Of a stretch of DNA of 64,000 nucleotides, positions 8,284 through 16,625 are shown piece after piece. The notes under the pieces were generated by a model that saw nothing but the letters and a program-made list of their open reading frames with translations, was not told the origin of the DNA and did no database searches. The stretch's first letter is position 1. Every line of letters starts with the position of its first letter. Position numbers and translations under genes: made by a program. The DNA is from Paraburkholderia madseniana (GTDB taxonomy: Bacteria; Pseudomonadota; Gammaproteobacteria; Burkholderiales; Burkholderiaceae), in NCBI RefSeq assembly GCF_009690905.1, contig NZ_VOSW01000046.1:1-64000 (forward strand), given 5' to 3'.

Positions 8284-9455
8284 TGGCGGTGGTTCTGTTT
8301 CTTCTTTCGTGTCTTTCCCTGCTGATCTGGTGTGTGTTGCTGTTTGCGCGCGGCGGTTTCGGGCGGGCGCGGCCCGCCGCGCCGCTCACGCTTGAGCCGC
8401 GCGAAACATGGCCGGCGGTTGCCGCCGTGGTGCCGGCACGCAATGAAGTCGACGTGATCGCGCAGGCGGTCACCACCCTGCTCGAGCAGGACTATCCGGG
8501 CGAATTTCACGTGATCGTGGTCGACGACCACAGCACCGACGGCACCGCCGACGCAGCTCGCGCGGCCGCGTTGCAACTGCAATGCCCCGATCGTCTGACG
8601 GTGCTGAGCGCGAAGCCGCTGCCGCCGGGCTGGTCCGGCAAGGTGTGGGCGCAGTCGCAAGGTATCGAGGCGGTGCGCACGCTCGGCCTGCCGGCCGATT
8701 TCCTGCTGCTTACCGATGCCGACATCGGCCATCCCGCCGACGCCGTCGCGCAACTCGTCGCCCGTGCGGATGCGGAAAAGCGCGACCTCGTCTCGCTGAT
8801 GGTCCGTCTGCGCTGCGATTCGTTCTGGGAGAAGGCGCTGATTCCTGCCTTCGTGTTCTTCTTCGCCAAGCTGTATCCGTTTTCGTGGGTCAACAACCCG
8901 CGCAACCGCACGGCCGCGGCGGCGGGCGGCTGCATGCTGGTGCGGCGCAGCGCGCTCGAAGAGGCGGGCGGCATCGAGTCGATTCGCGCCGAGCTGATCG
9001 ACGATTGCAGCCTTGCTGCGCGGATCAAGCATCGCGGCACAGGGCGTCATCCGATCCGTCTCGATGTGGCGGCGCGCAGCGTGTCGCTGCGTCCTTACGA
9101 TAGCTGGCGTGAGATCTGGAACATGATCGCGCGCACGGCCTTTACGCAGCTTCATTACTCGCCGCTGCTGCTGGCAGGTACGCTGTTGGGCATGACGATC
9201 ATCTACCTGGTGCCGCCGGCGGCCGCGCTGGTGCTCGGTCCTCAAGGTGCGCCCGCGTGGCTCGCCTGGGCGGCCATGTGCTGCGCGTATGCGCCGATGC
9301 TCAGCTACTACCGTCGCTCGCCGCTGTGGGCCCCGTTTCTGCCGCTGGTGGCGCTGTTCTATGTCGGCGCGACGTTTGCGTCGGCGGTGCGCTACTGGCG
9401 CGGCAAGGGCGGGCAATGGAAGGCACGGGTGCAGGCGCCGGTGCAGGAGCGCTGA
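8283..9455 (+). CDS. hpnB: Hopanoid-associated GT2 glycosyltransferase HpnB
   Basis: The 390-aa protein has an N-terminal membrane anchor and then a GT-A fold with VVPARNEVDVI (about 50), the nucleotide-sugar DDHSTDGT motif (about 80) and the DxD-type TDADIGH (about 140). Two to three C-terminal TM helices follow. It belongs to the hopene-associated glycosyltransferase HpnB group; the exact sugar and acceptor are not established from sequence. It is coupled to hpnC through a one-base TAATG overlap and is followed by a bidirectional terminator, so hpnC-hpnB form a two-gene operon. Confidence 0.88.
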   Translation: MAVVLFLLSCLSLLIWCVLLFARGGFGRARPAAPLTLEPRETWPAVAAVVPARNEVDVIAQAVTTLLEQDYPGEFHVIVVDDHSTDGTADAARAAALQLQCPDRLTVLSAKPLPPGWSGKVWAQSQGIEAVRTLGLPADFLLLTDADIGHPADAVAQLVARADAEKRDLVSLMVRLRCDSFWEKALIPAFVFFFAKLYPFSWVNNPRNRTAAAAGGCMLVRRSALEEAGGIESIRAELIDDCSLAARIKHRGTGRHPIRLDVAARSVSLRPYDSWREIWNMIARTAFTQLHYSPLLLAGTLLGMTIIYLVPPAAALVLGPQGAPAWLAWAAMCCAYAPMLSYYRRSPLWAPFLPLVALFYVGATFASAVRYWRGKGGQWKARVQAPVQER

Positions 9456-9486
9456 GGCGCGGCTGTCCCAGGGATTGATCAGACGA

Positions 9487-9517
9487 AAATAACGGCGCTC
9501 TCGGGCGCCGTTATTTT
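9487..9517. terminator. Bidirectional terminator after hpnB
   Basis: The stem ATAACGGCGC/GCGCCGTTAT (about 9489-9498 with 9505-9514) has a six-base loop, with an A-run on one side and a T-run on the other. It separates convergent hpnB (+) from the gene ending at 9534 (-). Confidence 0.88.
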
Positions 9518-9533
9518 TGCATCGACCTTTGCT

Positions 9534-10115
9534 TCAGCCCTTGGTGAGCATCATGTACATCTGGATCACCATGTCGGGCGAGAACGTGAATGGCACCCAG
9601 CCGTGACCGGTGTGGCGCATGACCAGCAGACGGTCGCCATTCGACTGTTTCTGCACGGCCATGACGGGATTCTTCGTCGACACGAAACGCCAGCCCGGCG
9701 GGATGCCCGGCGGCGGTTCCGGCGTCATCGAGGCGCGCGCGTTCGACAATTCCTCGATCAACTGCCCGATCTGCTCGGCACGCAGCGCGACCGTCTGGCC
9801 GCCGATCGTCATCGTGATTTCGTTTTGCGCGGGGCGGTTGATTTCGAGCGTGGGCTGCACCTGGGCGGCTGGCTCTTCGCCGGACGCCGCTGCTTCTGCC
9901 GCTATTGCCGCCGTCGTTGCCTCAGACGCAACGTTTTGCGCTTTTGATTCCGATGAGGCGTGATTCGCCGCCGGCGTTTCCTGCGCTGCCACCTCTGCGG
10001 CGTTTGCAGCGTGTGCGGTTGTCTCGGGGATGTTTTCGGCCTGCGGGGCCACGACAGCCTGGATGAGCTGATCGACGCCCATTTCCAGCGCGCCGAGCTG
10101 TTCGTGAAGATTCAT
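9534..10115 (-). CDS. Conserved hypothetical protein with Ala/Glu-rich linker
   Basis: I do not recognise the family. The 193-aa product starts at MNLHEQLGALEMGVDQLIQAV behind AGAGAAAG. It has three parts: a short helical N-terminus (1-25), a low-complexity Ala/Glu/Ser segment (about 25-105) and a structured C-terminal domain (about 105-193) with LEINRPAQNEITMTIGG and a Pro/Trp-rich PPGIPPGWRFVSTKNPV stretch. There is no signal peptide or TM helix. It stands alone between a terminator and the hpnA block. Confidence 0.65.
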   Translation of the reverse strand: MNLHEQLGALEMGVDQLIQAVVAPQAENIPETTAHAANAAEVAAQETPAANHASSESKAQNVASEATTAAIAAEAAASGEEPAAQVQPTLEINRPAQNEITMTIGGQTVALRAEQIGQLIEELSNARASMTPEPPPGIPPGWRFVSTKNPVMAVQKQSNGDRLLVMRHTGHGWVPFTFSPDMVIQMYMMLTKG

Positions 10116-10350
10116 GCGAGCTTTCTCTGGTAAGACCCACGATTTTAACTGCTGCGCGTAGGCTTTTACCTGTCGCAAACACAGTGACGTTGTAACAAAG
10201 TGCGTGCGGGCCACGCCGGATTGTTTGGGGCGGCGTGACCTGCGTGATGCTGCTTTCGAGAGTCGGTGCGTCGTAGCCTGCGCGATTGGGCTCATGCCAC
10301 CCTGCGCGGGCCAGGCGCTGTCGCTTATGCCGCCCGCGTCAGCGCTTTTA

Positions 10351-11361
10351 TCAAGGCTTCAAATATCCGGCTTGCCTGAACCATTCGATCGCATCGCTCA
10401 AACCCTCGCGATAGGGTCGCGCGCGATAGCCGAGTTCGCGTTCCGCCTTTGCCGAGGTGAAGTACATCTTGTTCTTCGACATCTTCAGACCGTCGACGGT
10501 GAGGAACGGTTCACGTTTCGTGATCTTGGCGACGGCTTCTGCGCCCGCGGCGAGCGGATAAAGCGGCCAGCGCGGCAAGCTCAGCGTCGGCGCCTTGCGG
10601 CCGGTTAGCGCCGCGATATCCGCGAGCATCTGTTGCAGCGGCAGATTTTCGCCGCCGAGAATGTAGCGCTCGCCGATCTTGCCGCGTTCGAGCGCGAGAA
10701 AATGGCCGGCGGCCACGTCGTCCACGTGCACGAGGTTCAGCCCCGTGTCGACGAACGCGGGAATCTTGCCGAGCGCCGCTTCGACGATGATGCGCCCGGT
10801 CGGCGTCGGCTTGACGTCGCGCGGACCGATCGGCGTGGACGGATTGACGATCACGGCCGGTAGGCCATCTTCGGCGATCATGCGCTCCACCGCGCGTTCG
10901 GCCAGCACCTTGCTGCGCTTGTACACGCCGATCGCCTGGTCGGCTTTGAGCGGCGAGGTTTCATCAGCGGACTGGCCGGAACTGGTGACTTTCAGCGTGG
11001 CCACACTGCTCGTGTAGACAATGCGTTCGACGCCTTCCTTCAACGCCGCGCGCATGGTCGCCTCGGTGCCTTCGAGATTCGAGCGCTCGATTTCGCTCGG
11101 GTCCGGCGCCCACAGGCGATAGTCGGCGGCGACGTGCAGCAGATAGCGCACACCGCGCAGCGCGTTGCGCATTGACGCTTCGTCGCGCATATCGCCCACG
11201 ACGATTTCCGCATCCAGCGCCTCGACGTTTTTGCGCGGACTGGTGGCGCGCACCAGCACGCGCACCTTGAAACCCTTCTGTTGCGCGATGCGCGCCACCG
11301 ACGAGCCGACGAAGCCGGATGCGCCGGTGACGAGCACGAGATCGCGATTCTGTTCGGTCAT
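10351..11361 (-). CDS. hpnA: Hopanoid-associated NAD-dependent sugar epimerase/dehydratase HpnA
   Basis: The 336-aa extended SDR has a Rossmann motif TGASGFVGSSV (about 13-23), TSSVATL around the catalytic Ser and YKRSK with the catalytic Tyr/Lys. A family-typical PSTPIGPRDVKPTPTG segment lies in the substrate domain. HpnA proteins are nucleotide-sugar or dihydroflavonol-reductase-like enzymes linked to hopanoid clusters; the substrate is not proven. It is divergent from acyP, with a possible -10 TAGAAT for acyP in the gap. The start is the ATG at MTEQNRD. Confidence 0.87.
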   Translation of the reverse strand: MTEQNRDLVLVTGASGFVGSSVARIAQQKGFKVRVLVRATSPRKNVEALDAEIVVGDMRDEASMRNALRGVRYLLHVAADYRLWAPDPSEIERSNLEGTEATMRAALKEGVERIVYTSSVATLKVTSSGQSADETSPLKADQAIGVYKRSKVLAERAVERMIAEDGLPAVIVNPSTPIGPRDVKPTPTGRIIVEAALGKIPAFVDTGLNLVHVDDVAAGHFLALERGKIGERYILGGENLPLQQMLADIAALTGRKAPTLSLPRWPLYPLAAGAEAVAKITKREPFLTVDGLKMSKNKMYFTSAKAERELGYRARPYREGLSDAIEWFRQAGYLKP

Positions 11362-11481
11362 TCTGTTTGATTCCCTGCGTGACAGTCGACGGATTGTACG
11401 TGTCGCGCGGGCCGCGTGTCGCGCCGGGGGACCGAGGCGCGCAGGCGAACTGAGACGCGGCCGAGCATTCTCGTCGCGACA

Positions 11482-11500
11482 CGTCTAGAATGCCGGCTTG
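11482..11500 (+). promoter_or_regulatory. Candidate promoter element, 19-bp repeat (copy 1)
   Basis: CGTCTAGAATGCCGGCTTG occurs identically here and at 13312-13330. TAGAAT is a fair -10 match and the acyP ATG lies 33 bases beyond TAGAAT, so this may be the acyP promoter. No good -35 is seen. Confidence 0.35.
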
Positions 11501-11523
11501 AAAGAATGTGACGAGAGGACGGC

Positions 11524-11817
11524 ATGGCCCCGGATCTGGACCAGCGGATCGAAACATATTACGTACGGGTGCGCGGCACCGTGCAGGGCGTGGGCTTTCG
11601 CCACGCCACTGTGCGGCAGGCCCACGCGCTCGGTATCAAGGGATGGGTGGCGAATCTCGACGACGGTTCCGTCGAAGCCATGTTGCAGGGCTCGGCCAAC
11701 CAGGTCGACCGGATGCTGTCGTGGCTGCGTCACGGGCCGCCGGCGGCGCGCGTCACCGAAGTGACCGGCGAGGAACGCGCAACCGAAAAGCGTTTCGAGC
11801 GGTTCGAGCAGCACTGA
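11524..11817 (+). CDS. acyP: Acylphosphatase
   Basis: This 97-aa enzyme hydrolyses carboxyl-phosphate bonds of acylphosphates. Both catalytic signatures are present: GTVQGVGFRHATV with the phosphate-binding Arg (about 26) and the GWVANLDDGSVEAMLQG segment with the catalytic Asn (about 44). A GAGAGGACGG stretch serves as ribosome site. The length is typical. It is divergent from hpnA and converges on egtD with a hairpin in between. Confidence 0.95.
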   Translation: MAPDLDQRIETYYVRVRGTVQGVGFRHATVRQAHALGIKGWVANLDDGSVEAMLQGSANQVDRMLSWLRHGPPAARVTEVTGEERATEKRFERFEQH

Positions 11818-11837
11818 GTACGCGAGCTTCACCCAAA

Positions 11838-11880
11838 ACAAAGGCGGCGCGCCATCACCTAGATAGCGCGCCGCCTTGCA
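11838..11880. terminator. Hairpin terminator between acyP and egtD
   Basis: A 12-bp perfect stem (11841-11852 with 11866-11877, AAGGCGGCGCGC) has a 13-nt loop. The T-rich side reads on the minus strand (CCTTTGTTTTGGG), so it best serves leftward egtD; use by acyP is weaker. Confidence 0.65.
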
Positions 11881-11928
11881 GTTTGCGCGTCCTGTTTGTC
11901 CGATTAGTCAGCCGATAACGCTTTGCGC

Positions 11929-12912
11929 CTAACGCGCCACCAGCAAACTTTCAGCGAATCCCCATCCATCTTCGATCCATTGATGGCTGCACACGAAGCC
12001 CGCATCGTCGGCGATCGCGGGCACCTCGTCCGCGCGATATTTGTGGCTGCTCTCGGTCCAGATCGTTTCGCCTGCCTTGAGCGAGACGGTCAATTGCGCT
12101 GCGCCCACATGCGCGGTGACATCGCGCTTCGCACGCAAATGCATCTCGATGCTGCGCGCGTCCGGATTGAAGCGCGCGACGTGTTCGAACGCATCGAGCG
12201 GAAAGTCGCCGTCGAGTTCGCGATTGACGCGCGCCAGCAGATTGAGATTGAACGATGCGGTCACGCCGACCGAATCGTCGTAGGCTGCCACCAGCACCGG
12301 TATCGGCTTGATCAGATCTGTGCCGAGGAGCAACGCGTCGCCAGGCGCAAGCATGTTGCGGATATCGCGCAGAAAACGCGTGGCCGCGAGCCGGCCGAAA
12401 TTGCCGATCGTGCTGCCAAGAAACAGGACGAGTAAGCGCTCGTCCGCCGCGCGGTCCTGGCTCACCTCGGCGAGCCCGGCCAGGTAATCGCGTTCGTAAC
12501 CGACGATCGAAATCCGCTCGATGTCGCCAAGTTCGCGCCTGCACAACTGCAATGCGCTGCGCGAAATTTCAATCGGGAAGTAAGAAGTGGGGCGCTTTTT
12601 ACACAGCGCTTCCAGAATGCGCCGCGTTTTGCGGCCGCTGCCGCTGCCCAGTTCAGCGACGGTCACGTCGTGCGGCAGATGCGCGACGATGTCCGCTGCG
12701 TGCTTCGCGAGCAGGCGCTCCTCGGCGCGTGTCACGCCGTATTCGGGCAATACTGTTATCACTTCAAACAACGCAGAACCCACTTCGTCATACAGATACT
12801 TCGACGGCAACTCTTTTTGCGGCGTGTGCGTGAGTCCGGCGCGCACCTCGGCGGCGAAGGTGGCGCGGAGCAGGTCGGGCGATGCGTCGTGCGATAGGGC
12901 TGGCTGGGTCAT
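11929..12912 (-). CDS. egtD: L-histidine N(alpha)-methyltransferase EgtD
   Basis: The 327-aa product is the SAM-dependent trimethylating enzyme of ergothioneine synthesis. Family landmarks are PSKYLYDEVGSALFE (about 40-55), LPEYGVTRAEE, the SAM loop ELGSGSGRKTR, LFLGSTIGNF and the histidine-site segment with LIKP. The ATG at MTQPALSHD is chosen because the 20 upstream in-frame residues are low-complexity and EgtD is about 320 residues. No EgtB (sulfoxide synthase) is adjacent, and the 600 bp upstream hold no gene, so the partner must lie elsewhere or be absent. Confidence 0.92.
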   Translation of the reverse strand: MTQPALSHDASPDLLRATFAAEVRAGLTHTPQKELPSKYLYDEVGSALFEVITVLPEYGVTRAEERLLAKHAADIVAHLPHDVTVAELGSGSGRKTRRILEALCKKRPTSYFPIEISRSALQLCRRELGDIERISIVGYERDYLAGLAEVSQDRAADERLLVLFLGSTIGNFGRLAATRFLRDIRNMLAPGDALLLGTDLIKPIPVLVAAYDDSVGVTASFNLNLLARVNRELDGDFPLDAFEHVARFNPDARSIEMHLRAKRDVTAHVGAAQLTVSLKAGETIWTESSHKYRADEVPAIADDAGFVCSHQWIEDGWGFAESLLVAR

Positions 12913-13519
12913 GCTGGCTCCAGTAGTCACATTCGATGAGCGGGATTGCTGGCCGGGCGGCGGCAGGTGCAACGGAGCGCAGTTGCTCGCAGTTGCTGTA
13001 TGCCGCGGGAAAGAAGGGCGGGCTCGGTCCGTATGGACTGCCTATGCCGGCCCGGCTCATTGATGCAGTGATGACAGTTGAAAATGACGGTTGCGACGGA
13101 TATCCAAGATGTCTCAGATGACGTTGCAAACGGTGCCGCTAGACTTCGTAGCAAGATTCGCGCTTGCGCAACTGCGCGGAAAGTTGCTGGCGTTGCAACT
13201 GCGGATTCGCCTGTCGCGCGTGAAGTTATGTTCTAGTGCATCGGCGCGCGATGCGCACGGGAAAAATTGCTATTGACTGCAAGGAACGAACGGGCACGTT
13301 GTTCAGGAACCCGTCTAGAATGCCGGCTTGCATCGCATATCGAAGATAAAAATGCAGCGCTTGATACGCACCATCAGCCGCACTGCCTGCTTGTGAGACT
13401 TCACTCCTAATGACAACAACTCGAGGCGCACGGCCGTATGCTGCGCCGCACACACTTGTATCTGCATCCATTCGCGCACTTGCACTGCATGTCAAAGCGA
13501 TTGCGCTACGGGCCGCGCA
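12913..13519. other. 607-bp intergenic region between egtD and rarD
   Basis: No convincing protein gene is seen. The stretch holds the second copy of CGTCTAGAATGCCGGCTTG at 13312-13330 and, 22 bases later, a 14-codon reading frame (13352-13396, starting MQRLIRTISR) behind GAAGAT. That frame could be a leader peptide for rarD or chance. Confidence 0.4.
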
Positions 13520-14416
13520 ATGAACCAGTATGACCCAAAGCGCGGTATCGCGTTGTCGGTCGGCGCGTCGGCGATGTTTGCTTTACTGTCCGCTTACGCC
13601 AGGCTGCTTGCGCCGTTGAGCGGTCTCGACATTTTCGCGTGGCGTATTGTGTGGACCGTCCCCGGGGCGTTAGTGCTGATCATGTTGCGCAAACGCCTGC
13701 CGATTCTCCGGCAACTTCTTTACCGCATGGTGACGGAGCCGACGCTCGGCGCGGCGATGGTCGTCAGCGCGGCGTTGCTGGGCGCGCAGCTGTGGGTGTT
13801 TCTATGGGCGCCGCTGCATGGGCGCATGCTCGAAGTCTCGCTCGGCTATTTTCTGCTGCCGCTGGTGATGGTGCTGGTGGGGCGCTTCTACTATCGCGAG
13901 AGCCTCGACGGTCTGCAGTGGCTCGCTGTTATCTGCGCCGCGTTGGGCGTCGTGCATGAACTGTGGATGACGGGTGCCTTTTCGTGGCCCACGTTGCTCG
14001 TCGCGCTCGGCTATCCGCCGTATTTCGTGCTGCGCCGCAAAATCAACCAGGATTCGCTCGCCATGTTCACGGTCGAAATGGCGCTGCTGTTGCCCGCGGC
14101 GGCTGTGTTCATCATCATCGGTGGTTCGTTGACGATGATCGGCGGCCGTATCGACATGTGGTGCTTGTTGTTGCCTGGACTCGGCGCGCTCAGCACTATT
14201 GCGCTGGCTTCGTATCTAAAGGCGAGCCGTTTATTGCCGGTCGCCTTGTTCGGCATTCTTGGCTATGTCGAACCGGTGTTGCTCGTGTTTGTCTCGATCA
14301 CGCTGCTCGGCGAGACGCTCAGCGCCGCACAGTTAGCCACGTATGTTCCGATCTGGATGGCGGTAGCGCTGACGGCTTTGCATAGCGTGCGGCTCATTCG
14401 GTTTGCGCCGCGCTGA
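13520..14416 (+). CDS. rarD: RarD-type EamA/DMT superfamily permease
   Basis: This 298-aa inner-membrane protein has about ten hydrophobic helices in two EamA-like halves. It carries the RarD-specific N-terminus (KRGIALSVGASAMFALLSAYARLL), GLDIFAWRIVWTVP and the C-terminal GYVEPVLLVFVSITLLGETL signature. RarD proteins are assigned to drug/metabolite transport, but the substrate is unknown. It is transcribed alone and converges on the Mpo1-like gene. Confidence 0.87.
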   Translation: MNQYDPKRGIALSVGASAMFALLSAYARLLAPLSGLDIFAWRIVWTVPGALVLIMLRKRLPILRQLLYRMVTEPTLGAAMVVSAALLGAQLWVFLWAPLHGRMLEVSLGYFLLPLVMVLVGRFYYRESLDGLQWLAVICAALGVVHELWMTGAFSWPTLLVALGYPPYFVLRRKINQDSLAMFTVEMALLLPAAAVFIIIGGSLTMIGGRIDMWCLLLPGLGALSTIALASYLKASRLLPVALFGILGYVEPVLLVFVSITLLGETLSAAQLATYVPIWMAVALTALHSVRLIRFAPR

Positions 14417-14445
14417 GCCTCGGCCGCTGAATCACACGCCGCGGT

Positions 14446-14985
14446 TCAGCGATGCGCTGCCGCACGATCCGCATTGATACGCGTTGCGCCGACCTGTGCC
14501 TCGATCGCCTCGCGCAGCGCCGGCCGCCAGCCAAAGCCGAACAACGCTTCAGCGAGAACGAATAGCGGCCCGATCAGCAAACCGATCACATCGTCGACAA
14601 ATGCCGGCTTGCGATGTTCGTAGGCGACGTGGCCGATGAACTGAAACACCCAGCCGACCACGAAGAGTCCGATGCCGGCGGCGAGCCAGGTGAGGGTAGT
14701 TTGCGCGGCGAGCCACTCCCCGCACGCGACGCACAGTACCGATACGACTGCCATCATCACGCCGAGCGGCACATCGAGCACGAGGTAATAGACAGTCGCT
14801 GCGGCGAACAACACCCACGCGGGCGAAAAGGCAAATGGCAGCGCGCCGAAGCTGAAAGCAGGCCGGCTCAACAATACCGCCAGCGCCAGCACGATCATCG
14901 GAATGCCGATGAAATGCGTGGCGATATTGCGCCGGTCACGATGGTAGGCCGCGTATTGCGTAAGCTGTTGCGTCAGCGTTCTCAT
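14446..14985 (-). CDS. Mpo1-like (DUF962/YGL010w) membrane protein
   Basis: The 179-aa protein has four to five TM helices and the family signatures YHRDRRNIATHFIGIPMI near the N-terminus and FIGHVAYEHRKPAFVDD in the second half. The conserved His residues (in RNIATH, FIGH and YEH) are those thought to bind iron in yeast Mpo1, a dioxygenase of 2-hydroxy fatty acid alpha-oxidation. A role in fatty-acid or sphingolipid-like metabolism is inferred from the family only. It is divergent from the Crp/Fnr gene. Confidence 0.85.
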   Translation of the reverse strand: MRTLTQQLTQYAAYHRDRRNIATHFIGIPMIVLALAVLLSRPAFSFGALPFAFSPAWVLFAAATVYYLVLDVPLGVMMAVVSVLCVACGEWLAAQTTLTWLAAGIGLFVVGWVFQFIGHVAYEHRKPAFVDDVIGLLIGPLFVLAEALFGFGWRPALREAIEAQVGATRINADRAAAHR

Positions 14986-15076
14986 GGATGCCGCTCCTCA
15001 ATCAAAGCCAGCATAATCGCGGGCAGCGGAATTTGAAACCATCGGGTAGCCGACAATCGGGCACGGATGCCGTTCT

Positions 15077-15790
15077 ATGACTGCGAGTTTTTCATCCAAT
15101 GAGCTTGCCGCGCGGCTTGAACGCAGCGCGTGGTTTCGCTCGGCGCCCGCTGCCATGCGGGCGCAGCTTGTCGAAGCGGGGCGTGTCGAGCGCCTCGCGG
15201 CCGGTGAACGGCTCTTCACGCGCGGCGATTCCGACGACGGCCTCTATTGCGTGCTCGATGGTCTCGTGAGAATCGGCGCGGCCAGCTCGGCAGGCAAGGA
15301 AGCGTTGCTCGCGGTCATCGAGCCGGTCAACTGGTTCGGCGAGATCGCGCTGTTCGATAATCGCCCGCGAACCCACGACGCGTATGCCGAACGCGATTCC
15401 GAGCTGTTTCATGTGTCGCGCGCGGCGCTTGCCTCGCTGCTCGAACGCACACCCGAGTACTGGCATGTCTTCGGTTTGCTGTTGACGCAAAAGCTGCGCC
15501 TCGCTTTCGACGCCATTGAAGAAGCCGCCTTGCTGCCCGCCGCACCGCGCGTGGCGCGTCGCCTGTTGTTGATGGCAGGCGGCTACGGCGAGCCCGGCGC
15601 ATTGCGGCGCGTACTCAAAGTACCGCAGGAGGACCTCGCGATGATGCTGGCTCTGTCGCGGCAGACGATCAATCAGGTGCTCAGGCAGTTCGAAACGCAA
15701 GGTGCGTTGAAGCTGGGCTATGCGGAAATCGAAATCACCGACGTGCAAAAGCTCAGGGCGCTAGCCGATCTGAATCCGGCCGCGGACTGA
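15077..15790 (+). CDS. Crp/Fnr-family transcriptional regulator
   Basis: The 237-aa protein has a cyclic-nucleotide-binding beta-barrel (about 20-140; GDSDDGLYCVLDGLVRIG, GEIALFDNRPRTHDAYA), a dimerisation helix, and a C-terminal winged helix with VPQEDLAMMLALSRQTINQVL as recognition motif. There is no N-terminal cysteine cluster of the FNR type, so it is not an oxygen-sensing iron-sulphur form. The ligand is unknown. It is divergent from the Mpo1-like gene. Confidence 0.9.
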   Translation: MTASFSSNELAARLERSAWFRSAPAAMRAQLVEAGRVERLAAGERLFTRGDSDDGLYCVLDGLVRIGAASSAGKEALLAVIEPVNWFGEIALFDNRPRTHDAYAERDSELFHVSRAALASLLERTPEYWHVFGLLLTQKLRLAFDAIEEAALLPAAPRVARRLLLMAGGYGEPGALRRVLKVPQEDLAMMLALSRQTINQVLRQFETQGALKLGYAEIEITDVQKLRALADLNPAAD

Positions 15791-15950
15791 TCGCCTCGAT
15801 CTACGCGCAAAGCGCGACGCTGCGTCCTCTATACGTCCACTCACGCGCCACCGCATCTTTATAAGTATTTTACGGCGCACCCCTATTTCTTTGGCGATTC
15901 GCTATACCAAGCCCGGTAAGGTCGATGTACCTCGGTCAGGAAGCGAACCT

Positions 15951-16562
15951 ATGCATGGAAATAGCGCTCTGGATGGTGTCCAGGTACAACGAAACCTTCG
16001 CCGCAAAGTCGGCCTGAAGGTGATGTTCGCGGCGATCGTCTTCTCGTTCGCCGCGGCATCGCACGCCGCCGACGTGCAGTCGGCGTTGCCGTTGGCCGCT
16101 CCAACTGTCGCGAGCGACGCAATACTAGACGCCGGCTTGCCGGCGCTCAGCGATATCACCGCCATGCTGCGCGCGCAGTTTCGCGTTGCACCATTGGAAT
16201 CCATGAAGATCGCTCGCGCGGTGTTGATCGAAGCCGAGCGTCAAGCCATCTCGCCGGTATTGCTGCTTGCCGTGATGTCGGTCGAGTCGAGTTTCGATCG
16301 CCACGCGGTCAGCATCGCAGGCGCGCGAGGGCTGATGCAGGTCTTGCCCGCTGCGCATCCGCAATTGATTGCGGGCACAACCGACTTATCCGATCCGGCA
16401 ATCAACGTGCGGATCGGCTCGACCATTTTGCGCGGCTACCTCGATGAAAGCGGCGGCGATCTCGACGCCGCGCTCGTTCGCTACAGCGGTGGTGGTCGCG
16501 GTTACGCGCAGCGCGTCGTGCTGCGGATGCAGCGCCTGGACGCAAGTTTGCGCCACGAATGA
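15951..16562 (+). CDS. Exported lytic transglycosylase (SLT domain)
   Basis: The 203-aa protein has a basic N-terminus, a hydrophobic segment VMFAAIVFSFAAASHA (signal peptide or anchor, about 23-39) and an SLT lysozyme-like domain. Its catalytic Glu is in SVESSFD, followed by the family sequence AVSIAGARGLMQVLP. It would cleave peptidoglycan in the periplasm. The ATG at 15951 behind CAGGAAGCG is favoured over an upstream in-frame start at 15891. The stop codon lies inside a 13-bp hairpin. Confidence 0.85.
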   Translation: MHGNSALDGVQVQRNLRRKVGLKVMFAAIVFSFAAASHAADVQSALPLAAPTVASDAILDAGLPALSDITAMLRAQFRVAPLESMKIARAVLIEAERQAISPVLLLAVMSVESSFDRHAVSIAGARGLMQVLPAAHPQLIAGTTDLSDPAINVRIGSTILRGYLDESGGDLDAALVRYSGGGRGYAQRVVLRMQRLDASLRHE

Positions 16563-16580
16563 TGAACTCATTCGTGGCGC
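16550..16580 (+). terminator. Hairpin spanning the lytic transglycosylase stop codon
   Basis: A perfect 13-bp stem (16550-16562 with 16568-16580) with a 5-nt loop includes the TGA. Only a weak pyrimidine tract (ATTCCTCCTC) follows, so it may terminate or stabilise the mRNA end. Confidence 0.5.
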
Positions 16581-16625
16581 ATTCCTCCTCGGGACCTCTT
16601 GTTGTTGCTCCAGCTCTTTAGCGCT

